From: ATZT02 sp046048135
GTDB lineage: Bacteria > Actinomycetota > Actinomycetes > S36-B12 > UBA5976
Direction of reading: 5' to 3'
DNA length: 5,056 nucleotides
Assembly (NCBI GenBank): GCA_046048135.1
Contig: JBJOGR010000052.1
Coordinates: 1 to 5,056, forward strand
The notes beneath the pieces were generated by a model. That model did not search any database, was not told where the DNA came from, and saw only the letters and a program-made list of their open reading frames with translations. A program made the position numbers and the translations under genes. This document shows positions 1-5,015 of the stretch, piece after piece (position 1 is the stretch's first letter; each line of letters starts with the position of its first letter).

Positions 1-307
1 GTCCTAAATCATGTGCCAAACATGCAGTCTCTACTAAATCAGGATCGCACCCAAGTGTTTCCCCCAACTCTCTTCCAATTTGTGCAACTTCCAATGTGTG
101 CGTAAGTCTTGTTCGAGGAAAGTCATCTGCTCCCGCAGTCATTACTTGAGTTTTTGCTGCAAGTCTTCTTAAACCAGATGAATGTAAAACTCGTGCTTTA
201 TCTCTGGCAAAAGCTCGTCTGCCATGACGTTTAGGTGGTTCATTTACAAAGCGTTCTTCATCAAATGCCTCGTAACCAGGAGATAATTGGTCATCATCAA
301 ATTTCAT
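1..307 (-). CDS. dgt: dGTP triphosphohydrolase-like HD-domain protein (5' part, runs off the left edge)
   Basis: This is the first 102 codons of an HD-superfamily dNTP triphosphohydrolase, which splits dGTP (and often other dNTPs) into the deoxynucleoside and triphosphate in the cytoplasm. Visible motifs: EPPKRHGRRAFARDKARVLHS (about residues 23-43), LRRLAAKTQV (46-55), RTRLTHTLEVAQIGRE (65-80) with the first metal-binding His at H70, and the HD pair H99-D100 in the last visible residues (AHDLG). The family usually runs to about 400 residues, so most of the protein lies outside the window. The ATG at 307-305 overlaps the TGA of the preceding DUF218 gene as ATGA. No good Shine-Dalgarno sequence is visible, so translation is probably coupled. 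In many actinobacteria dnaG follows this gene; that cannot be checked here. The family call is secure, but substrate preference is not readable from this fragment. Confidence 0.93.
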   Translation of the reverse strand, partial: MKFDDDQLSPGYEAFDEERFVNEPPKRHGRRAFARDKARVLHSSGLRRLAAKTQVMTAGADDFPRTRLTHTLEVAQIGRELGETLGCDPDLVETACLAHDLG

Positions 308-933
308 ACCAATATTGACTTTAGTAAAGCCCACTGACTTGGAAAATTGTGCATGAAGTTATACCTCATTGAAGCGACAAATTCGCGAATAAAATAATCA
401 GTTGTCAGTCTACTTCCAGGACCTTCAGTTGTGCCAGAAAGAAAAACTTCAAAATCTAAATCTTCTGCCATTAATTTACTTCTCCATAAATGTGCAGGAT
501 CAGAAACTAAAGTCACTTTAGTTAAATCAGGATATTTTTTTCGGATCAATTCAAAACTTTCTAAAGTATCTTTACCATCTTCAATCGAAAAAATATCGTC
601 ATTAATAATATATTGAGATAAATAAATCTTACCTGCCTCAGCTTCAGTAAATTTATCCCCTTTTTGTTTTCCGCCAACAGTAATAATTGTTTTAGATATA
701 TTTTCTTCGTAAAGTTCAAGTGCATGATCTAACCTAGATTGAAAAACCGGTGATGGTTGTCCATTAAATTGCGCTGCTCCTAGAACAATTATTGCATCTG
801 TTTTTTCTTTTGCTTGAACTTTACTTGATGAATAGACACCGTATGAATGATAAAATAAGAAAAGCAAAGTAGAAAAAATTGCAAGATAAACAACAACTTT
901 AAGTAATTTAAAAATTATTCTTAGAATTAGCAA
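304..933 (-). CDS. Membrane-anchored DUF218 (SanA/YdcF/ElyC-like) protein
   Basis: A 209-residue protein with one N-terminal membrane helix (about residues 13-30, preceded by R5, K9 and K12, so the N-terminus is probably inside) and a DUF218 domain from about residue 45 on. Family hallmarks are DAIIVLGAAQFNGQPSP (46-62), SRLDHALELY (66-75), VGGKQ (86-90), the acidic TEAEAGKIYL (96-105), DTLES (122-126) and VTLVSDPAHLWRSKL (140-154). Relatives such as E. coli SanA and ElyC are linked to envelope integrity and peptidoglycan precursor handling, and YdcF binds S-adenosylmethionine; none of these gives a sure reaction for this protein. The start is TTG at 933-931. It directly follows the TAG stop of dusB in the same frame, so no earlier start is possible, and the next TTG (residue 23) would cut into the helix. 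The family call is strong and the function is open. Confidence 0.92.
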   Translation of the reverse strand: MLILRIIFKLLKVVVYLAIFSTLLFLFYHSYGVYSSSKVQAKEKTDAIIVLGAAQFNGQPSPVFQSRLDHALELYEENISKTIITVGGKQKGDKFTEAEAGKIYLSQYIINDDIFSIEDGKDTLESFELIRKKYPDLTKVTLVSDPAHLWRSKLMAEDLDFEVFLSGTTEGPGSRLTTDYFIREFVASMRYNFMHNFPSQWALLKSILV

Positions 934-942
934 CTATCCACC
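931..942 (-). promoter_or_regulatory. Stop-start junction and embedded ribosome-binding site of the DUF218 gene
   Basis: Read on the minus strand the junction is GGTGGA-TAG-TTG. The last two Gly codons of dusB (GGT GGA, 942-937) double as a weak Shine-Dalgarno-like purine/GG stretch. They are followed by the dusB stop TAG (936-934) and then, with no spacer, the TTG start of the next gene (933-931). Only 3 nt separate the GGTGGA from the start, which is shorter than usual. Re-initiation by ribosomes finishing dusB is therefore more plausible than independent loading. Both genes are in the same reading frame. Confidence 0.6.
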
Positions 943-2094
943 ACTGACTGAAAGCTCAGCGAATCGTAGATCTTTTTCCTGCTCTAAATTCAAATCCCTA
1001 GAATTTAACCAATTATGAGGAAGTGACACCTTCTTTTTAGATCCAGCTCGTCCTCGAGGTTTGTCTTGAACCATTTCTGGAAAAGTTTGGTTTTTATCTA
1101 ATTTTTCGAGCAAAAAATCTAATTGATCTAAACTTTCTACCATCGCTAGTGAAGTTCTTAATTGATTTCCCACTGAAAAACCTTTTAAATACCAAGCCAT
1201 GTGTTTTCGAATATCTCTAATTCCTTTATATTCGCCGTAAAGTTCACTAAGTAAGGTTGCATGTCTTTTAATAATTTGTGAAATTTCTTCTAAATTTGGA
1301 TCTTTTGGTATTTCTTTTCCTTGAAAAGCTGCGCTTAATTGGCCAAAAAGCCAAGGTCTTCCAAGACATCCTCTACCAACCACGACTCCATGGCAACCTG
1401 TTTCATCAATCATTCTCAATGCATCTTGAGCAGACCAAATGTCACCATTTCCAAGAACAGGTACGTTACTTCCTTTTAATTCATCAACTAATTTCTTTAT
1501 GGCAATCCATGATGCATTGCCTGAATACATTTGCTCAGCAGTTCTTGCATGAAGTGCAATCCAAGTAATTCCAACTTCCACCGCTGTTTTTGCAGCATCT
1601 ATATAGGTCAGATGCTCTTCATCAATTCCCATTCGCATTTTTACAGTAATTGGAACCGTTTTTAAATTTAATTCTTTGGTCACCTTAATTGATGTTTCCA
1701 CTGCACTTTTTAATATTTCTCTAAATAAATCTTTTTTCCAAGGAAGTGCTGCTCCTCCACCTTTTTTAGTAACTTTTGGCACAGGGCAACCCATATTTAA
1801 ATCGATGTGATCTGCTCTGTTTTCTCTAATCAATAACTCAACAGCTTTAGCCATAATTTCAGGATCAACACCATAGAGTTGAACACTTTTAATATTTTCG
1901 TCTTTATCTGGTGTAACCATTCGAATAGTTTCAGGGGATCTTTCAATTAAAGCTCTACTGGTGACCATTTCACTTACATATAGACCAGCGCCATATTCTC
2001 TGCATAGTCTTCTAAATGCTTGATTCGTTATTCCAGCCATTGGAGCAAGAACAACTGGCGGATCAACAATAAATCTTGAAGTAACTAATTTCAT
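934..2094 (-). CDS. dusB: tRNA-dihydrouridine synthase, DusB type
   Basis: A 386-residue FMN enzyme that reduces specific uridines in the tRNA D-loop to dihydrouridine with NAD(P)H; E. coli DusB acts at U17, but the target position in this lineage is not known to me. The TIM-barrel part carries PMAG (18-21, FMN binding), VQLYG (71-75), DLNMGCP (98-104) with the catalytic acid C103, TVKMRMG (150-156) with K152, LHARTAEQ (181-188), GNGDI (215-219) and GRGCLGRPWLF (240-250, phosphate-binding end). A helical tRNA-binding domain follows (about 265-335, IRDIRKHMAWYLKG at 292-305). It ends in a basic tail, PRGRAGSKKKVSLPHNWL (346-363), which resembles the C-terminal extension of actinobacterial members. 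The ATG at 2094 lies 13 nt after the glyS stop with only a weak AAAG-type ribosome site, fitting operon translation. All key residues are present. Confidence 0.97.
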   Translation of the reverse strand: MKLVTSRFIVDPPVVLAPMAGITNQAFRRLCREYGAGLYVSEMVTSRALIERSPETIRMVTPDKDENIKSVQLYGVDPEIMAKAVELLIRENRADHIDLNMGCPVPKVTKKGGGAALPWKKDLFREILKSAVETSIKVTKELNLKTVPITVKMRMGIDEEHLTYIDAAKTAVEVGITWIALHARTAEQMYSGNASWIAIKKLVDELKGSNVPVLGNGDIWSAQDALRMIDETGCHGVVVGRGCLGRPWLFGQLSAAFQGKEIPKDPNLEEISQIIKRHATLLSELYGEYKGIRDIRKHMAWYLKGFSVGNQLRTSLAMVESLDQLDFLLEKLDKNQTFPEMVQDKPRGRAGSKKKVSLPHNWLNSRDLNLEQEKDLRFAELSVSGG

Positions 2095-2107
2095 CTTTGA
2101 AATAATT

Positions 2108-3487
2108 TTAAACTGAAAGTCTTTGTTCTAACCAATCTGGTAATTCATTTATGCTGACTCGTTCTTGTTTCATTGAATCTCGCTCTCTAATTGTTACACA
2201 ATTATCATCCAATGAATCAAAATCAACGGTAACTGCAAAAGGTGTACCTATTTCATCTGCTCTTCTGTATCTTCTTCCTATTGCACCTGAATCATCAAAT
2301 TCAACCATGTATTTTTGTCTTAACTCTTGAGCAATTTTTTTAGCCAATGGACTTAATTTTTCATCACGAGAAAGTGGTAAAACTACTACTTTTATAGGTG
2401 CAAGTCTTGGGTCAAAGCGAAGCACAGTTCTTTTATCAACTCCACCTTTTGAATTAGGTGCTTCATCTTCATCGTAAGCATCTAATAAAAATGCTAGAAC
2501 AGCTCTTGTTAAACCAGCCGATGGTTCGATTACATAAGGAATATATTTTTCATTGGATTCTTGATCAAAGAAAACTAAATCTTTTCCACTTGCTTGGCTA
2601 TGAGTTTTTAAATCATAATCAGTTCTATTTGCTATTCCTTCTAATTCTGCCCACTCAGATCCTGAAAAATTAAATTTGTACTCAATATCAACTGTTCTTT
2701 TTGCATAATGCGATAATTTTTCTTTAGGATGTTCGAATTTTCTTAAATTACTTTCTTTTATTCCAAGATTTACATACCAATTCCATCTTTGTTCTAACCA
2801 GTACTCGTGCCATTTCTCATCTTCTCCAGGTTTTACAAAAAACTCTAATTCCATTTGTTCAAACTCTCTGGTTCTAAATATAAAATTACCTGGGGTTATT
2901 TCATTTCTAAAAGATTTTCCAATTTGAGCAATTCCAAAAGGTGGTTTTTTTCTTGAAGTCGTTAAAACATTATTGAAATTAACAAAAATTCCTTGGGCAG
3001 TTTCTGGTCTTAAATAATGAAGTGCACCATCATCTTCTGCTACTCCTATAGAAGTTGTGAGCATGCCATTAAACATTCTTTCTTCGGTGAACTCACCCTT
3101 TGTTCCACAATTGACACAAGCTATATCGGCTAACCCGTTTGGAGGAGTTTTTTTATGTTTGTTTTCGTAATTTTCAATTAATTGATCTGCTCTATATCTT
3201 TTGTGGCATTTTTTACATTCTGTTAGTGGATCAACAAATGCTTCAACGTGACCTGATGCTTGCCAAACTTGAGGAGAAAGAATTATTGATGAATCAAGCC
3301 CGACTACATCATCGCGAAATTTAACCATGGCATTCCACCATTGATTTCTAATATTTTCTTTTAAGGCAACACCTAAAGGACCATAATCCCAAGCCGACCT
3401 TGTCCCACCATAAATTTCACTTGAGGGATAAACAAAGCCTCGTCTCTTACACAGATTTACGACAGCTTCTACTTTATCTATCGGCAT
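2108..3487 (-). CDS. glyS: Glycyl-tRNA synthetase, homodimeric class II type
   Basis: A 459-residue cytoplasmic enzyme charging tRNA-Gly with glycine, of the single-chain homodimer type found in Gram-positives, archaea and eukaryotes, not the two-subunit glyQ/glyS type; the length is typical. Near the N-terminus is YGGTRSAWDYGPLG (26-39). A zinc-ribbon-like insertion has CxxC pairs C91/C94 and C124/C127. LRPETAQGIFVNF (159-171) precedes class II motif 2, FRNEI (193-197, followed by FRTREFEQME at 204-213). Motif 3 is EPSAGLTRAVLAFL (321-334). The anticodon-binding domain runs from about 363 to 455, with APIKVVVLPL (363-372) and GRRYRRADEIGTPFAVTVD (404-422). The ATG at 3487 has GAGGG (3495-3491) just upstream and gives the expected short N-terminus before KVEAVVNLCKRRGFVYP. 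It is the first housekeeping gene of the minus-strand operon. All core motifs are intact. Confidence 0.98.
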   Translation of the reverse strand: MPIDKVEAVVNLCKRRGFVYPSSEIYGGTRSAWDYGPLGVALKENIRNQWWNAMVKFRDDVVGLDSSIILSPQVWQASGHVEAFVDPLTECKKCHKRYRADQLIENYENKHKKTPPNGLADIACVNCGTKGEFTEERMFNGMLTTSIGVAEDDGALHYLRPETAQGIFVNFNNVLTTSRKKPPFGIAQIGKSFRNEITPGNFIFRTREFEQMELEFFVKPGEDEKWHEYWLEQRWNWYVNLGIKESNLRKFEHPKEKLSHYAKRTVDIEYKFNFSGSEWAELEGIANRTDYDLKTHSQASGKDLVFFDQESNEKYIPYVIEPSAGLTRAVLAFLLDAYDEDEAPNSKGGVDKRTVLRFDPRLAPIKVVVLPLSRDEKLSPLAKKIAQELRQKYMVEFDDSGAIGRRYRRADEIGTPFAVTVDFDSLDDNCVTIRERDSMKQERVSINELPDWLEQRLSV

Positions 3488-3490
3488 TTA

Positions 3491-3495
3491 CCCTC
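3491..3495 (-). promoter_or_regulatory. Ribosome-binding site of glyS
   Basis: GAGGG on the minus strand, 3 nt before the ATG at 3487 (the next base, T, extends the match to GAGGGT). The match to the anti-Shine-Dalgarno is good but the spacing is short. It supports the chosen start. In the 54-bp gap before glyS I see no convincing separate promoter: TTGAGT with a 17-bp spacer and TAATGC, starting inside the end of the upstream gene, is possible but weak. Confidence 0.55.
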
Positions 3496-3541
3496 ATATC
3501 TTTTTAGTGATCTTTCCTTAGCCTACTTAAATCCAGCATTA

Positions 3542-3862
3542 TTACTGGCTAAGTCCTGACTCAAAAGTTGATTTTTCCCCGTCTTTAAAATCGACCAAAG
3601 TCTCAAAGAAACTAACTTCATTTTGTGCTTGGGATAAAACTGGCCAAACCAGAATTCTATTTTTCGAAGAATTAACGGCCCTGCGAGCATCGCCAATTTG
3701 TTTCCATTCCTGCACTATTTTCCAAATACTTGGTTCATCAACTGACCTTGTAACTGATAAACGAATAAATCCAGGTTCTTTAGATAACTGGTCTGCCATA
3801 TTTTGTATTTGATCCAAGAATTCATCATTATTTGCAGGTTGATGTTGAGTAATAATGAACAT
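3542..3862 (-). CDS. Small ABM-fold (antibiotic biosynthesis monooxygenase-like) protein
   Basis: A 106-residue protein with the ABM dimeric alpha/beta-barrel pattern: a beta strand at the start (MFIITQHQ), an amphipathic helix with DEFLDQIQNMADQLSKEPGFI (13-33), a strand with RLSVTRSVDEPSIWKIVQEW (34-53), a helix QIGDARRAVNSSKNRIL (55-71), and a final strand-like FFETLV (85-90). The order PGFI, then SVTRSVDEPSIWKIVQEW, is characteristic of the group. Members range from cofactor-free monooxygenases to heme-handling and uncharacterised proteins. The name is a fold label and does not show that an antibiotic is made. It ends in tandem stops (TAA TAA) 54 bp before glyS and is probably the first gene of that operon. 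I recall ABM proteins near glyS in other actinobacteria. The ATG at 3862 is the only plausible start; the leader may be almost absent. The catalytic role, if any, is unknown. Confidence 0.85.
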   Translation of the reverse strand: MFIITQHQPANNDEFLDQIQNMADQLSKEPGFIRLSVTRSVDEPSIWKIVQEWKQIGDARRAVNSSKNRILVWPVLSQAQNEVSFFETLVDFKDGEKSTFESGLSQ

Positions 3863-3871
3863 ATCCGTCAG

Positions 3872-3900
3872 ACTAGAGGGTGACGAAAGTTTTTTGTCAG
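3872..3900 (-). promoter_or_regulatory. Candidate promoter of the ABM-glyS operon
   Basis: On the minus strand CTGACA (3900-3895; five of six bases of TTGACA) is followed by a 17-bp spacer and TCTAGT (3877-3872; four of six bases of TATAAT). Transcription would start near 3865, only a few bases before the ATG at 3862, so the message would be leaderless or nearly so, which is common in actinobacteria. This is a pattern match only. The -35 overlaps the inverted repeat at 3881-3899, which could be an operator. Confidence 0.4.
3881..3899. repeat. Operator-like imperfect palindrome in the divergent region
   Basis: The 19-mer has the form TGACnAAAnnnTTTnGTCA, symmetric at 14 of 19 positions. It lies between the starts of the divergent ABM and DUF6703-like genes and overlaps the candidate -35 of the ABM promoter. 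A second CGTCA...TGACG pair (3866-3870 and 3881-3885) shares its left arm. The symmetry suits a dimeric regulator, but the regulator is unknown and the pattern does not match the Zur-like box at 4218-4232. Confidence 0.35.
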
Positions 3901-3905
3901 AGAGG
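3900..3905 (+). promoter_or_regulatory. Ribosome-binding site deciding a GTG start
   Basis: GAGAGG lies 6 nt before the GTG at 3912. This is far better than anything before the ATG at 3855, which sits inside the opposite-strand ABM coding start. It argues for the shorter, 100-residue form of the membrane protein. Confidence 0.7.
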
Positions 3906-3911
3906 CATAAA

Positions 3912-4214
3912 GTGTCAAATTTTCAAAAGTATGTAGCAAAAATTAGCGCTCCCTACTTGGTTCGCCTTCACGCATTGCCTCGCTGGGTAATTCCTATTTT
4001 GATGACTTTTTTACTACTTATTGGCTTACTTGCGAATCCGAATGAAACTTGGGGTTTTTGGATTGGGTTTTTAGCCTTAATGTTTATCGCTCTTTTTCTT
4101 CTTTGGCTTTTAATCCTTTCTTGGATGATTTTGGTACCAACTTCTAGGTTGCTTCGAATCTTGGTGATAGGTCTACTCATTTACGCTTCTTTTTCAAGAT
4201 TCACCTCTATTTGA
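3912..4214 (+). CDS. Three-helix membrane protein, DUF6703-like
   Basis: A 100-residue (GTG start) integral membrane protein. After a short polar N-terminus come SAPYLVRLHALPRWVIP (12-28) and three hydrophobic segments: about 26-41, 47-71 and 80-94. The segment SAP-LV-LH-LPRW just before the first helix resembles the small actinobacterial membrane family I know as DUF6703, for which no function is established. That name is from memory and not confirmed by a search. An ATG at 3855 would add 19 residues (MNISVRLEGDESFLSERHK), but it overlaps the start of the divergent ABM gene by 8 bp and lacks a ribosome site, whereas the GTG has a well-spaced GAGAGG. The gene ends 2 bp before the -35 of the ZIP promoter, with no terminator, so read-through into the metal-transport genes is possible. 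Confidence 0.8.
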   Translation: MSNFQKYVAKISAPYLVRLHALPRWVIPILMTFLLLIGLLANPNETWGFWIGFLALMFIALFLLWLLILSWMILVPTSRLLRILVIGLLIYASFSRFTSI

Positions 4215-4216
4215 TA

Positions 4217-4245
4217 TTGACAATCATTCTCATTTAATATATCTT
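4217..4245 (+). promoter_or_regulatory. Promoter of the ZIP transporter gene
   Basis: A perfect TTGACA (4217-4222) is followed by a 17-bp spacer and TATCTT (4240-4245; four of six bases of TATAAT, including the first two and the last). The predicted start is near 4252, about 20 nt before the ATG at 4273. It is the best promoter in the window, and its -35 is buried in the Zur-like box, as expected for a repressed gene. Confidence 0.65.
4218..4232. promoter_or_regulatory. Zur-box-like operator
   Basis: TGACAATCATTCTCA is a 15-mer with the symmetric core TGAnAATnATTnTCA (12 of 15 positions symmetric, counting the centre as unpaired). This agrees with the actinobacterial Zur consensus I know, close to TGAAAATNATTTTCA. 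It covers most of the -35 element of the ZIP promoter, so binding of a zinc-loaded repressor would block RNA polymerase. Fur-family boxes resemble each other, so an iron or manganese regulator is not excluded; the ZIP gene and the Fur-like gene that follows favour zinc. Confidence 0.7.
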
Positions 4246-4261
4246 GAAATTACATTTCAAG
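4243..4261. repeat. Perfect 8-bp-arm inverted repeat over the predicted start site
   Basis: CTTGAAAT-TAC-ATTTCAAG has perfect 8-bp arms and a 3-nt centre. It overlaps the end of the -10 element, covers the predicted transcription start (about 4252) and ends at the first G of the GAGGAG ribosome site. Its inner 15-mer (4245-4259) has the outer arms TGAAA/TTTCA of a Zur box but a different centre (TTACA in place of AATNATT-like bases). It could be a second repressor site. If transcription starts further upstream it would instead form a short hairpin next to the ribosome site. Confidence 0.6.
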
Positions 4262-4266
4262 AGGAG
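4261..4266 (+). promoter_or_regulatory. Ribosome-binding site of the ZIP gene
   Basis: GAGGAG with a 6-nt spacer to the ATG at 4273. A strong, well-placed site that fixes the start. Confidence 0.85.
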
Positions 4267-4272
4267 ACTTTT

Positions 4273-5013
4273 ATGAGCACCCCAATACTTCTGGCCGCCG
4301 TTACGGTAATTGCAACATTTTTAGGTGGTCTACTAGCACTTAAAGGCAGAGATCGTCTGCATTTAGTTTTAGGTCTTTCTGCTGGTCTATTACTTGGTCT
4401 TGTTGCCTTTGATTTATTACCAGAAATTTTTGAGATGAACACCAATAGTTTTGCCGGCGTACAAGTAGTTTCACTTTCTTTAGTAATTGGTTTTTTAGCT
4501 GTTCATTTTTTAGAGAAAACTTTTGGTTCGCATGAAGCAACAGAATCTGAATTTTCTGGGCATAAGCACCCTATAAATTTTGCTGGTGGTTTAGGTGCAT
4601 TGGGTATGGCAGGACATGTTTTCCTAGACGGGGTTGCACTTGGAATTGCTTTTCAAGTAAGTACCGCTTTAGGGATAACAGTATTTATTGCCTTACTTGC
4701 GCATGCTTTTAGCGATGGTTTAAATACAGTTTCTCTTCTTATTAAAAGCGGAAAATGGTCCAAATCAGGATTTGCACTTTTAAGCGTAGATGCTGTGATG
4801 AGAATTGGTGGAGCAATTGTGGGAAGTGCATTAGCAATAAGTGAAGCAACTATTGGAATATATTTAGCTGCATTTTCTGGAATTATTATTTATCTTGCCA
4901 CTTCACATATTTTGCCTGAAGCCCATTCCAAGCATCCTTCTAAACTAACAATGCTTTCAACAGTTATTGGTGTTCTTGCAATGTGGTTAATAGTTGGAAA
5001 TCTAGGAGAATAA
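4273..5013 (+). CDS. ZIP-family divalent metal (probably zinc) transporter
   Basis: A 246-residue inner-membrane protein, the usual size for bacterial ZIP transporters, which move Zn2+ and related metals into the cytoplasm. About eight hydrophobic helices are visible (roughly 4-23, 30-50, 63-80, 106-128, 132-156, 166-189, 192-213, 226-243). The metal-path motif of helix 4 is HVFLDGVALG (H115, D119); helix 5 has HAFSDGLNT (H144, D148) where the canonical form is HExPEG, so the acidic residue after the His is Ala145. FDLLPE (46-51) and SHILPE (211-216) are further family marks. The loop before helix 4 has three His (H87, H97, H99) that may bind metal. Expression probably falls when zinc is ample, judging by the Zur-like box on its promoter. 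A Fur-like gene starts 2 nt after its stop. Import direction and zinc specificity are inferred from family and context. Confidence 0.92.
   Translation: MSTPILLAAVTVIATFLGGLLALKGRDRLHLVLGLSAGLLLGLVAFDLLPEIFEMNTNSFAGVQVVSLSLVIGFLAVHFLEKTFGSHEATESEFSGHKHPINFAGGLGALGMAGHVFLDGVALGIAFQVSTALGITVFIALLAHAFSDGLNTVSLLIKSGKWSKSGFALLSVDAVMRIGGAIVGSALAISEATIGIYLAAFSGIIIYLATSHILPEAHSKHPSKLTMLSTVIGVLAMWLIVGNLGE
5004..5008 (+). promoter_or_regulatory. Ribosome-binding site of the next gene
   Basis: AGGAG inside the last codons of the ZIP gene, 7 nt before a TTG at 5016. It selects this TTG as the start; the nearby ATG at 5023 meets a stop two codons later. Confidence 0.7.
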
Positions 5014-5015
5014 CT

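Noticed and set aside
431..616. 61-codon plus-strand reading frame
   Set aside because: Lies wholly opposite the DUF218 gene, has no ribosome site and shows low-complexity Ser/Lys content typical of an antisense shadow.
1278..1568. 96-codon plus-strand reading frame
   Set aside because: Antisense to well-conserved dusB coding sequence; Leu/Phe/Gln-rich translation with no domain pattern.
2458..2673. 71-codon plus-strand reading frame
   Set aside because: Antisense to the motif 3 region of glyS and without recognisable protein features.
3139..3324. 61-codon plus-strand reading frame
   Set aside because: Antisense to the zinc-ribbon region of glyS. Its Cys residues are chance readings of the opposite strand.
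3533..3548. Small stem CCAG...CTGG after the ABM stop codons as a terminator
   Set aside because: Only 4 bp (5 with a G-U pair), with no T-run after it on the transcribed strand. It would also isolate the ABM gene from glyS without other support.
3488..3565. Separate glyS promoter (TTGAGT, 17-bp spacer, TAATGC)
   Set aside because: The -10 matches poorly and the -35 lies in coding sequence. The upstream divergent promoter explains expression more simply.
3968..4180. 70-codon minus-strand reading frame
   Set aside because: Its Lys/Arg/Ile-rich translation is the complement of the hydrophobic helices of the plus-strand membrane gene.
4257..4540. Two minus-strand frames (4257-4445 and 4340-4540)
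   Set aside because: Both are antisense to the N-terminal half of the ZIP gene, and one would run into its ribosome site. Neither has a family pattern.
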